From: Candidatus Aminicenantota bacterium
GTDB taxonomy: Bacteria; Acidobacteriota; Aminicenantia; S016-38
DNA: 5,673 bases
Direction: 5' to 3'
Assembly (NCBI GenBank): GCA_027062035.1
Contig: JAMOUL010000337.1
Coordinates: forward strand, 1 to 5,673
The notes beneath the pieces are model-generated. The model searched no databases and was not told the origin of the DNA. It saw nothing but the letters and a program-made list of their open reading frames with translations. Shown in pieces: positions 1-5,586 of this stretch. Within the stretch, counting starts at the first letter, position 1. Each line of letters starts with the position of its first letter. The position numbers and the translations under genes were made by a program.

Positions 1-890
1 GAAGTTCCCAGTCCAGATCCAACTACCGTGCCCACCGCATCGGCCATGAGAGCTCTATTTATTCTGGGCATCTTTCCCTCTTCGTCCACAAAACCAGCCT
101 GTTCTGCCACCCCTATAAGGGTGCCAATAGTGTCAAAAAGATCCATAATAAAAAACGCAATGATGGGTACTACAAGTGAAAGGGAAAGGGCGGCCTTAAT
201 ATCCATCTTAAAGAGAATCGGGGAAAGGGAAGGGGGCGAAGATACGAATCCATGGAATTTAACAATACCGAAGGGGATGCCCAGAATGAAAGTTATTCCC
301 ATTCCCAGAAAAATAGCTCCCTTCACCTTCCTTGCAATGAACATCGTAATTACAAAAAGGCCAAAAATCGCAAGCAAGGTTCCGGGATTATGCAGGTCTC
401 CAAGCGATGGATTTCCTCCTCTTATCTTTATAATCCCCGACTCCTCAAGTCCAAGATAGGCAATGAAGAAGCCTATACCCACTGCTATGGCATTTTTCAG
501 ACTGCGGGGGATGGCATCAACGATCTTCTCCCTTATTTTAAGAAGCGTCACCCCAAAAAAGGCAAGGCCTGACCAGAAAACCACTCCCAGGGCAACTGTC
601 CACGGAATTCCTCTTCCCTGAACAAGGGAATAGGAGAAATAAAAATTTTCCCCCATGCCCGGGGCAAGGCCAATGGGATAATTCGCGTAAAGTCCCATAA
701 AAAGAGTGGCAAAGGCAGAAGCGATACAGGTGGCTACCATTACAGCACCGGCATCCATCCCTGCCTTGGATAGCACCACAGGCTGGACAGCAATAATGTA
801 TGCCATGGAAAGAAAGGTAATGGTCCCTGCCCTGAATTCTGTCTTAAGGTCTGTTCCTGCCTTTTTCAATCCGAAGAATTTTTCAAGCAT
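1..890 (-). CDS. NCS2-family purine/nucleobase permease, AzgA/PbuG type (3' end outside window)
   Basis: An open frame of 296 codons runs from an ATG at 890 to the left edge with no stop, so the C-terminal part is missing (the family is usually about 430-450 residues). The product should be an inner-membrane transporter importing purine bases such as hypoxanthine, guanine or adenine. Family signatures seen are EFRAGTITFLSMAYII (18-33, first membrane segment), GLAPGMG (74-80), and a DLFDTIGTL segment (250-258) followed by PRINRALMADAVGT (275-288). Several hydrophobic stretches, near 24-40, 50-68, 98-116, 132-148, 168-186, 190-209 and 234-258, are consistent with a polytopic membrane protein. 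The start is fixed by GGAGGT five bases upstream, inside the end of yggU, which this gene overlaps by 8 bases. Purine specificity rests on resemblance to the AzgA/PbuG branch; the exact substrate cannot be read. The segment after GLAPGMG departs from the usual form. Confidence 0.92.
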   Translation of the reverse strand, partial: MLEKFFGLKKAGTDLKTEFRAGTITFLSMAYIIAVQPVVLSKAGMDAGAVMVATCIASAFATLFMGLYANYPIGLAPGMGENFYFSYSLVQGRGIPWTVALGVVFWSGLAFFGVTLLKIREKIVDAIPRSLKNAIAVGIGFFIAYLGLEESGIIKIRGGNPSLGDLHNPGTLLAIFGLFVITMFIARKVKGAIFLGMGITFILGIPFGIVKFHGFVSSPPSLSPILFKMDIKAALSLSLVVPIIAFFIMDLFDTIGTLIGVAEQAGFVDEEGKMPRINRALMADAVGTVVGSGLGT

Positions 891-1104
891 TCTTTACCTC
901 CAGGAGTTTTTTCCTACCCCTGTGTCCGCTTAAAATACTCACATTGCTTTTTGGTACCCCAAAATGCCTGGCAATAAGTTCCACAACCCGCCTGTTGGCC
1001 TTACCGACTTCAGGCGGTTCGTTCACCCATACCTCCAGAAAATCTCCCTTTTCTTCTACCTTCTCCCTTTTAGCCTTTGGATGAACCTTCACCTCTATTT
1101 TCAT
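883..1104 (-). CDS. yggU: YggU family protein (DUF167)
   Basis: This small protein of 73 residues belongs to the DUF167/YggU family (COG1872), a conserved alpha/beta fold of unknown biochemical role. Supporting features are an N-terminal strand MKIEVKVHPKA, the motif NEPPEVGKAN (28-37), a helix with VELIARHFGV (41-50), and a C-terminal SGHRGRKKLLEV (59-70), matching the family's G-x-x-x-R-x-K pattern. I chose the ATG at 1104 because AGAGAGG lies six bases before it. An in-frame TTG at 1122 would add six residues but has no comparable ribosome binding site. The gene overlaps the end of divIVA by 35 bases and the permease start by 8. Genes of this family often sit beside yggS and yggT, as here. 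The family call is solid; the function is unknown. Confidence 0.9.
   Translation of the reverse strand: MKIEVKVHPKAKREKVEEKGDFLEVWVNEPPEVGKANRRVVELIARHFGVPKSNVSILSGHRGRKKLLEVKNA
896..901 (-). promoter_or_regulatory. Ribosome binding site of the NCS2 permease gene
   Basis: The minus strand reads GGAGGT, then AAAGA, then ATG. This near-perfect Shine-Dalgarno sequence with five-base spacing lies within the last codons of yggU. It fixes the permease start at 890 and suggests that ribosomes finishing yggU help initiation. Confidence 0.85.
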
Positions 1105-1549
1105 CCTTTTCCTCTCTTTCAATGAGAGCCTGGAGAGAGATAATGAAGCCCCTTATCTGATCTATTATATCCTCCTTCTGGGCTCTCATTTTCTTTATGG
1201 TGAGGTTCAATTCCCTGAGCCTTTCTGTAGCCTTTGCTACTATCTGATCGGCCTTAAGTTCTGCCTCCTTTATCATAATGTCGGCCTCTTTCTTGGCATT
1301 GGCCTTCAATTCCTCGGAAAACCTCTGGGCAGCTATCAGGGTTTCCTTGAGTATCTTCTCCCTGGATTCGAGTTCCTTTATTCTCTCCTCAGCATTCATA
1401 AGCTTTTTCTTGAGCTCATCCATTTCAAGAAGAAGATTGGAAATTTCCTGGGAAATAAAAAGAAGGAAATTTCTCACCTCCTCTTTATCGTACCCTCTGA
1501 GCTTTACGGCAAATTCCTGCTTCTCTATGTCAGAAGGAGTAATTCTCAT
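1070..1549 (-). CDS. divIVA: DivIVA domain coiled-coil protein
   Basis: The 159-residue protein has the two-part layout of DivIVA. A short N-terminal domain (residues 1-30) carries ITPSDIEKQEF and LRGYDKEEVRNFL; a long charged coiled coil runs from about 33 to 147 and ends in a polar, glycine/serine-containing tail. DivIVA proteins assemble on strongly curved membrane at septa and poles and recruit division or growth machinery; that role is inferred here from the family. The N-terminus aligns without gaps to the Bacillus subtilis protein as I recall it, keeping the Arg at 18, Gly 19 and Tyr 20. The membrane-inserting Phe of Bacillus at 17 is Leu here, still hydrophobic. The start overlaps the yggT stop in an ATGA, with GGAGG six bases upstream. 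It sits between yggT and yggU, as in division-linked ylm clusters. The domain call is firm; polar function is not proven. Confidence 0.9.
   Translation of the reverse strand: MRITPSDIEKQEFAVKLRGYDKEEVRNFLLFISQEISNLLLEMDELKKKLMNAEERIKELESREKILKETLIAAQRFSEELKANAKKEADIMIKEAELKADQIVAKATERLRELNLTIKKMRAQKEDIIDQIRGFIISLQALIEREEKDENRGEGSSKG
1111..1117 (-). promoter_or_regulatory. Ribosome binding site deciding the yggU start
   Basis: The minus strand reads AGAGAGG, six bases, then ATG at 1104. The site lies inside the 3' part of divIVA. It favours the ATG over the upstream TTG at 1122, which is preceded by pyrimidine-rich sequence without a recognisable site. Confidence 0.65.
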
Positions 1550-1854
1550 AACCCACCTCCATATATTAATGATAGTTTTATAGGGTCAAGAAAAACAACT
1601 TTTATGGCCCATATGAGAAAGATGGCTATAATCGGTGACAGGTCTATTCCACCGGTCTTCCATGGAGAAACCAGTCTTCTCAGGGGTCTTAAAACCGGTT
1701 CTGTTAAAATCCATACGACTCTTAGTATCCGGGGAAAGGGGATCCCTGGGAACCAGGAGAAAATAGCCCTGATAACAATCAGAGCTATTTCCAGATCCAT
1801 AAGGACTTCCACCACCTTTATTATCCCAAGAATAATGTTCTGAAAAAGGCTCAT
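1546..1854 (-). CDS. yggT: YggT family integral membrane protein
   Basis: At 102 residues this is a single-repeat YggT protein (YlmG/Ycf19 relatives). Hydrophobic segments at about 7-37 and 71-89 frame a conserved central region. That region includes IRAIFSWFPG (28-37), the signature LTEPVLRPLRRLV (50-62), and GGIDLSPIIAIFLI (68-81). The family is linked to membrane and envelope functions: in Gram-positive bacteria ylmG lies in the division cluster, and plastid relatives affect nucleoid and thylakoid organisation, but the molecular activity is unsettled. The start codon overlaps the yggS stop in an ATGA, and GGAG lies seven bases upstream. The stop overlaps the divIVA start the same way. This tight coupling to both neighbours supports a shared role with DivIVA at the membrane, which is inference. 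Confidence 0.93.
   Translation of the reverse strand: MSLFQNIILGIIKVVEVLMDLEIALIVIRAIFSWFPGIPFPRILRVVWILTEPVLRPLRRLVSPWKTGGIDLSPIIAIFLIWAIKVVFLDPIKLSLIYGGGL
1554..1560 (-). promoter_or_regulatory. Ribosome binding site of divIVA, inside the yggT tail
   Basis: The minus strand reads GGAGGTG shortly before the ATG at 1549, with six bases between GGAGG and the start. The same bases encode the glycines of YggT's C-terminal YGGGL, so the ribosome binding site and the upstream protein's tail are the same sequence. Confidence 0.85.
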
Positions 1855-2525
1855 TTTCTCTCTCCAAAAATAATCCTTCCCAATCTTACTATGGTGGCGC
1901 CTTCCTCTATCGCCACCTCAAAATCATCACTCATCCCCATTGAAAGTTCTTTAAATTCAGGGCCAAAAAACGGTTTCACCTTATAAAGAATCTCCCTCAA
2001 CCTCACAAAATAGGGCCTGGGATCAGTTTCAAGTGGCGGAATGGTCATCAAACCAATCGGTTTTATATTTTTCAGCATGGAAAGCTCTTCCAGTGCCATA
2101 TTAAATTCATCCTCCTGAAAACCTGATTTGCTACCCTCTCCGGAGAGGTTCAGCTCAAAAAAAACAGGATAGTTAATTCCCATCTCACCCGCTATCCTAT
2201 CAGCCTTTGTTGCCAGCTTTAAAGAAGCGATCGAGTGAATGGCAGAGAAATAATTCATAGCCTTTCTAACCTTATTTGACTGGAGCACACCGATAAAATG
2301 AAACTCCACATCCTCATCACTTAGGGCTTCTATTTTTGGAATGCCCTCCTGTACACGGTTTTCGCCAAAGAGACGCAGACCCGCTGAGATTGCTTCCCTT
2401 ATTCTGTTCACCTCCACAGTTTTTGTAACCCCCATTATTCTGATATCTTCTGGCTTTCTTCCAGCTCTTGTTGCAGCTATCTCTATTCTCTCCCGAACTC
2501 TTTCCAGGTTTTCTCTTATTCCCAT
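1851..2525 (-). CDS. yggS: YggS/PLPBP pyridoxal 5'-phosphate homeostasis protein
   Basis: This 224-residue protein is full length for the family (about 225-235). It is a cytosolic single-domain TIM-barrel protein that binds pyridoxal phosphate without known catalysis and buffers vitamin B6 and amino/keto-acid pools. Motifs seen are VTKTV with the expected PLP-binding lysine at 35, FGENRVQE (53-60), HFIGVLQSNK (76-85), NLSGEGSKSGF (126-136), GLMTIPP (158-164), LSMGMSDDFEVAIEEG (194-209) and VRLGRIIFG (213-221), the phosphate-binding end. The start lies nine bases after acpS stops. No good ribosome binding site precedes it (only GGA inside the acpS stop region), so initiation probably depends on ribosomes finishing acpS. 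It ends in an ATGA overlap with yggT. The Gram-positive equivalent is ylmE. Confidence 0.95.
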   Translation of the reverse strand: MGIRENLERVRERIEIAATRAGRKPEDIRIMGVTKTVEVNRIREAISAGLRLFGENRVQEGIPKIEALSDEDVEFHFIGVLQSNKVRKAMNYFSAIHSIASLKLATKADRIAGEMGINYPVFFELNLSGEGSKSGFQEDEFNMALEELSMLKNIKPIGLMTIPPLETDPRPYFVRLREILYKVKPFFGPEFKELSMGMSDDFEVAIEEGATIVRLGRIIFGERK

Positions 2526-2534
2526 GGATTAATT

Positions 2535-2861
2535 TTATTCCAAAAGCAGAAAAACGGCAACTGCCGTATGTTTAGTGTGGGATATGGAAAGAGATCCCCT
2601 TAACTCCCTCCCATTAAGAAAAACAAAGGGAACTCCCTTTTCCCTGAACACCTGTATTTTTTTCCAGCCAGGATTCCTTCCAATACACTTTATTACCGCC
2701 TCCTTGGCTGCCAGGGTTCCTGCAAAATGGGAATATGGTTCCAGAAAGTTCCGGCAGTACTTTATTTCCTCTTCGGTAAATAACCGTTCTTCAAGTTTCG
2801 GATTTTCCTGAAGTTTTCTCCTTAACCTTTCAACCTCAACAATATCAATTCCTATCTTCAT
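2535..2861 (-). CDS. acpS: Holo-[acyl-carrier-protein] synthase (AcpS)
   Basis: AcpS transfers the 4'-phosphopantetheine arm of coenzyme A to a serine of apo-ACP, activating it for fatty acid synthesis in the cytosol. The family signature is clear. GIDIVEVERL (4-13) carries the metal-binding Asp at 6; FTEEEIKYC (28-36) follows; then FAGTLAAKEAVIK (46-58) with the catalytic/metal Glu at 54; and near the end LSISHTKHTAVAV (91-103). At 108 residues it is shorter than the usual 115-125. The shortening appears to lie between the AAKEA helix and the following strand (about 60-68). The helix has Thr where Arg is common (RFAAKEA). The start is supported by AAGGAG seven bases upstream and overlaps the end of uvrC by 17 bases. 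It is followed closely by yggS. Confidence 0.93.
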   Translation of the reverse strand: MKIGIDIVEVERLRRKLQENPKLEERLFTEEEIKYCRNFLEPYSHFAGTLAAKEAVIKCIGRNPGWKKIQVFREKGVPFVFLNGRELRGSLSISHTKHTAVAVFLLLE

Positions 2862-4554
2862 TCAGTTTCTCCTTCAATGCCATTGCAGCCGGCTTTCCTA
2901 TTAAGGAAGCAAGCTCCTCCAGAGGTGCCTTTCTCATTTCATCTATACTTCTATATTTTCTTAAAAGTGCGAGCATCCTCTTTTTACCTATTCCCTTTAC
3001 TTCCTCCAGAATTGTACCGAATTCTCTGCGCTTTCTCACCTTTCTGTGAAAGGTTACCGCAAAGTGATGGGCTTCATCCCTTATCCGCTGAAGCAGTTTT
3101 AGAGCAGAAGATTCCCCGGGAAGAACGAAATCCCTGTCCCTGGTAAAAATTCTCTCCTCTCCCTTGGCTATGGAAATCACGGGAAAGTTTGCTCCAATGG
3201 CAGTAAGTGCCTCCAGAACGGCAGAAAGCTGACCTCTTCCACCGTCCACAAGAAGAAGATCAGGAAAAGGATGTTTGCTGTATCTTCTTTTAACCATCAA
3301 AGCAAGATTGGAAAAGTCATCGTTTTTCTCATCGAGCTTATAATGTCTGTAATCCTGCTTGCTGGGTTTTCCTGCTTCAAAAACCACCACAGAACCCACA
3401 ACTTCCCTCCCTGAAAAATGAGATATATCCATTCCTTCTATTCTAAATGGAACGGCAGGTAAGTTCAGCACCTCTGCGAGTTCCTCTTCCGGTCTTAAGC
3501 CAGAAACCATCCTCTCCGCTTCCCTCTGAACGAGGTCTGCCAGCTCATTCTCCTCTCCCCTGGGAGATTCTACGGCTACCTCAGCTGAAAACTTTTCCTT
3601 TAAATACTCCTTTATCCTTTCCCAGCCTATAAGGGTAAAAGCCGGCACTATTCTTTCAGGTACATCTCCAGTGCTTTCGTAAAACTGAATAATGGCCACG
3701 ACTGGATCAATTTCGATCCCCTCTCCTGTATAGCTCTTCGACTCCCTCCCGCCTTCCTTGAGTCTTTCAACCCTCAGAGCCCATCTTCCTTCCTTATGAC
3801 AAAAACCAAAAATATCAACGGTTCCAGAAAAATGATATGTGGGTTTTCTTGAAGACTCCTTTATCGTGAGAAGCAGGTCTCTGAAAAAGGATGCCCTTTC
3901 ATAATTCATGTCCTCCGCTGCCTTCCACATTTCCATCTCTATCTTTTCCTTTATTTCCTTTACGTTCCCCTTCAAAAAATCAATGGCATTATCCACCTTC
4001 TTCCTGTACTCCTCTTTGGAAATCATTCCTGCACATGGAGCAGCACATCGTCCAATATAATAATCCAGACAGGGTCTATCCCTCCTTCCATCAATCCTTT
4101 CCCGGCACTGTCTGATTCCGAAAAGGAAGGAAACAAGGTCCTTTATCCTCCTCGCCCACGAAGCCGGGACAAAGGGCCCAAAATAAAGGCTACCCTTTCT
4201 TCTTGCCCTTCTTGCTATATAAACACCGGGAAAGCTTTCTCCAGCGCTCAATTCTATATAAGGATAAGATTTATCATCCCTGAGCCTTATGTTATATTTG
4301 GGCTGATGTTTCCGGATAAGTTCGTTCTCAAGGAAAAATGCATCCTTTTCCGTCTCGGTAGTTATAAAATCCAGCTCAGAAGCTTCCCTGAGCATCCGAA
4401 CTGTTTTTGGATCCCTCGAAGAGAAATAACTTCGAACCCTATCCCTCAATTTCGCCGCCTTTCCTATATATATGGGCGTTCCATTCTGATTTTTAAATAT
4501 ATAAACACCTGGCAAGGAAGGCGCTTTAAGGGCCTTATCCTTCAGCTTCCCCAT
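2845..4554 (-). CDS. uvrC: Excinuclease ABC subunit C (UvrC)
   Basis: UvrC is the dual-incision nuclease of nucleotide excision repair, cutting on both sides of a lesion marked by UvrA and UvrB. At 569 residues it is near the short thermophile forms. The GIY-YIG domain fills residues 12-95 (GVYIF 16-20, IYIGKA 28-33, with Tyr29, Lys32, Arg39 and Glu76 at the expected 3'-incision positions). Four cysteines at 150, 162, 170 and 174 reproduce the spacing known to hold a 4Fe-4S cluster in Escherichia coli UvrC. A UVR motif, the UvrB contact, lies near 195-232. The RNase H-like domain (about 370-500) has Asp376 (MDISH), Asp437 (LVDGGRGQL) and His496 (RDEAHHFA), the 5'-incision residues. Helix-hairpin-helix DNA-binding motifs occupy 515-565. 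All key residues are present. The start overlaps the end of menA by 13 bases with only a weak ribosome binding site, suggesting coupled translation. Confidence 0.98.
   Translation of the reverse strand: MGKLKDKALKAPSLPGVYIFKNQNGTPIYIGKAAKLRDRVRSYFSSRDPKTVRMLREASELDFITTETEKDAFFLENELIRKHQPKYNIRLRDDKSYPYIELSAGESFPGVYIARRARRKGSLYFGPFVPASWARRIKDLVSFLFGIRQCRERIDGRRDRPCLDYYIGRCAAPCAGMISKEEYRKKVDNAIDFLKGNVKEIKEKIEMEMWKAAEDMNYERASFFRDLLLTIKESSRKPTYHFSGTVDIFGFCHKEGRWALRVERLKEGGRESKSYTGEGIEIDPVVAIIQFYESTGDVPERIVPAFTLIGWERIKEYLKEKFSAEVAVESPRGEENELADLVQREAERMVSGLRPEEELAEVLNLPAVPFRIEGMDISHFSGREVVGSVVVFEAGKPSKQDYRHYKLDEKNDDFSNLALMVKRRYSKHPFPDLLLVDGGRGQLSAVLEALTAIGANFPVISIAKGEERIFTRDRDFVLPGESSALKLLQRIRDEAHHFAVTFHRKVRKRREFGTILEEVKGIGKKRMLALLRKYRSIDEMRKAPLEELASLIGKPAAMALKEKLNEDRN
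2869..2874 (-). promoter_or_regulatory. Ribosome binding site of acpS
   Basis: The minus strand reads AAGGAG, seven bases, then the ATG at 2861. The site lies within the last codons of uvrC and supports the start that places the metal-binding Asp at residue 6. Confidence 0.75.
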
Positions 4555-5459
4555 ATTATCCGGGCCACAATTATTGATACTGCAAGGAGGAAAAAGCTCA
4601 GATTATAGGTATTAATGGTTTTTATAACAGCAGGAAGAAACTCAGCGTGGGGCCTCTCTACATTTCTTAAAGCATGCAAATAGGAGGAAACCCCTAATGG
4701 AAAGGCAATAAAGACAATGATAGAGGAAATCGGAGCAGAACCTATCACTATGGCGTAAAAGAGCGCAGCATAGGCAAGTATAAAAAGTAGAAGGTGAACG
4801 TGGGGAGCCGATTTCCTGCCGAAGAGATGTATCCACATCCTTCTTCCCGCCTTTTTGTCTGCTTCCTCATCGGCAAACTCGTTTATAAAGAGGATGGAAA
4901 GTGTGAGAATCCCCAGGAAAATAGCCAGAGGCAATAATTGAAGGCTCAGTCTACCAGTTTGAATAAAGTAAGCCCCTTCAACCATTAAAGGGCCCCATGC
5001 AAGGAATATAGCCAGTTCCCCGAGGTAATAATTAACAAGTTTAAAAACCCCATTATAAAAATAAATAAGAAATATTCCTGCGATACCAATATAAAGAAGG
5101 GTATTCCCTGGCAAAATATGATTAAGATAGAGACCTATAGCCGAAGCTATGCCTGCCATTATTAAAGACGCCAGAAGGGCAGATCCTGGAGAAATTTTCC
5201 CCTCCAGCAGGACCCTGCTTCCTCCGGAAAAGGGTGGTATTGCGCTTTTGTTCTCCTGATCTGTTCCAGAAACATAATCGAAGTAGTCATTGGCAATATT
5301 CGTGGCAATATGAAGCAAAATTCCGGCAAAAAGCGCCAGAAGAAATCTATCCCAGTGAAAAATCCCATCCTTCCATAGAGGATAAAGAGAGCCTATGATT
5401 ACGGATCCTGCGGTAACGCTCACAAAGGGCAATCTGAATAGCCTTATCCATTCCTTCAT
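4542..5459 (-). CDS. menA: UbiA-family prenyltransferase, probable 1,4-dihydroxy-2-naphthoate polyprenyltransferase (MenA)
   Basis: This 305-residue polytopic membrane enzyme should attach a polyprenyl chain to 1,4-dihydroxy-2-naphthoate, giving demethylmenaquinone. The two Asp-rich sites that bind Mg-prenyl diphosphate are present: NDYFDYVSGTD (57-67) and NEFADEEAD (193-201). FSGGSRVLLEGKISP (77-91) after the first site is the pattern I associate with MenA rather than UbiA or heme O synthases. About eight hydrophobic segments are visible (around 14-28, 37-54, 94-112, 120-136, 146-162, 173-191, 220-240 and 243-260, with another near 285-302). The frame stays open upstream to a TTG at 5549, but that extension is Lys/Arg/Asn-rich and unlike the family. 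The ATG at 5459 has AAGGAGG four bases upstream and begins the protein just before the first helix. It is the first gene of the operon after a 127-base spacer. No other men gene is in view, so the aromatic substrate is inferred. Confidence 0.88.
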   Translation of the reverse strand: MKEWIRLFRLPFVSVTAGSVIIGSLYPLWKDGIFHWDRFLLALFAGILLHIATNIANDYFDYVSGTDQENKSAIPPFSGGSRVLLEGKISPGSALLASLIMAGIASAIGLYLNHILPGNTLLYIGIAGIFLIYFYNGVFKLVNYYLGELAIFLAWGPLMVEGAYFIQTGRLSLQLLPLAIFLGILTLSILFINEFADEEADKKAGRRMWIHLFGRKSAPHVHLLLFILAYAALFYAIVIGSAPISSIIVFIAFPLGVSSYLHALRNVERPHAEFLPAVIKTINTYNLSFFLLAVSIIVARIIWGS

Positions 5460-5463
5460 TTCG

Positions 5464-5470
5464 CCTCCTT
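5464..5470 (-). promoter_or_regulatory. Ribosome binding site deciding the menA start
   Basis: The minus strand reads AAGGAGG, then CGAA, then ATG at 5459. It is the strongest site near this gene and selects the ATG over the TTG at 5549. Two similar weaker purine blocks lie just upstream and form a short repeat. Confidence 0.8.
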
Positions 5471-5495
5471 TTATTCTCCTTTTATTTCCTTTATT
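5464..5495 (-). repeat. Short near-tandem repeat of an AATAAAAGGAG unit in the menA leader
   Basis: On the minus strand three related units follow one another: AATAAAGGA (5495-5487), AATAAAAGGAG (5486-5476) and AATAAAAGGAGG (5475-5464). The last contains the menA ribosome binding site. The copies are unequal in length (9, 11 and 12 bases), so this is a degenerate repeat. It may be a product of slippage or a set of redundant ribosome-docking sequences. Confidence 0.6.
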
Positions 5496-5511
5496 TTTTC
5501 TTAACTTTATT

Positions 5512-5517
5512 ATTATA
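5512..5517 (-). promoter_or_regulatory. Possible -10 element of the operon promoter
   Basis: The minus strand has TATAAT, a perfect consensus -10, about 50 bases before the menA start in the only non-coding spacer. No good -35 is found at 17 bases; the hexamer there is TTTTCT. The surrounding DNA is so AT-rich that chance matches are likely. The location fits an operon promoter, but this is tentative. Confidence 0.3.
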
Positions 5518-5586
5518 AATTGACGGAAAATATAAGAAAAATCCCTCAATACTTCCAGACATGTACATTCTACAGATTATTAAAAA

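Larger units (their letters stand above)
5460..5586. other. Intergenic spacer upstream of the operon
   Basis: This 127-base stretch separates the end of an upstream frame from menA. It is strongly AT-rich and contains the purine leader repeat, the menA ribosome binding site and a candidate -10. I see no tRNA, riboswitch fold or convincing terminator. It is the only place in the window where a promoter for the downstream genes is obvious. Confidence 0.7.

Noticed and set aside
28..572. Two overlapping plus-strand open frames of 143 and 106 codons.
   Set aside because: They lie opposite the permease, whose minus-strand frame has clear family motifs throughout. The plus-strand translations show no domain or good ribosome binding site and are antisense shadows.
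1586..1867. A 93-codon minus-strand frame and a 79-codon plus-strand frame across yggT.
   Set aside because: Both cover the same DNA as YggT, which has the family signature LTEPVLRPLRRL and correct coupling at both ends. The alternatives show no recognisable features.
4542..5549. Extended prenyltransferase start at the TTG at 5549, adding 30 residues.
   Set aside because: The extension is translated leader sequence rich in Lys, Arg and Asn, unlike the family. It would also encode the AAGGAGG that serves the ATG at 5459.
5557..5571. Palindrome ATGTACAT with partly matching AGA/TCT flanks, a possible operator.
   Set aside because: An eight-base palindrome in AT-rich spacer DNA is expected by chance, and the flanks are not symmetric in spacing.
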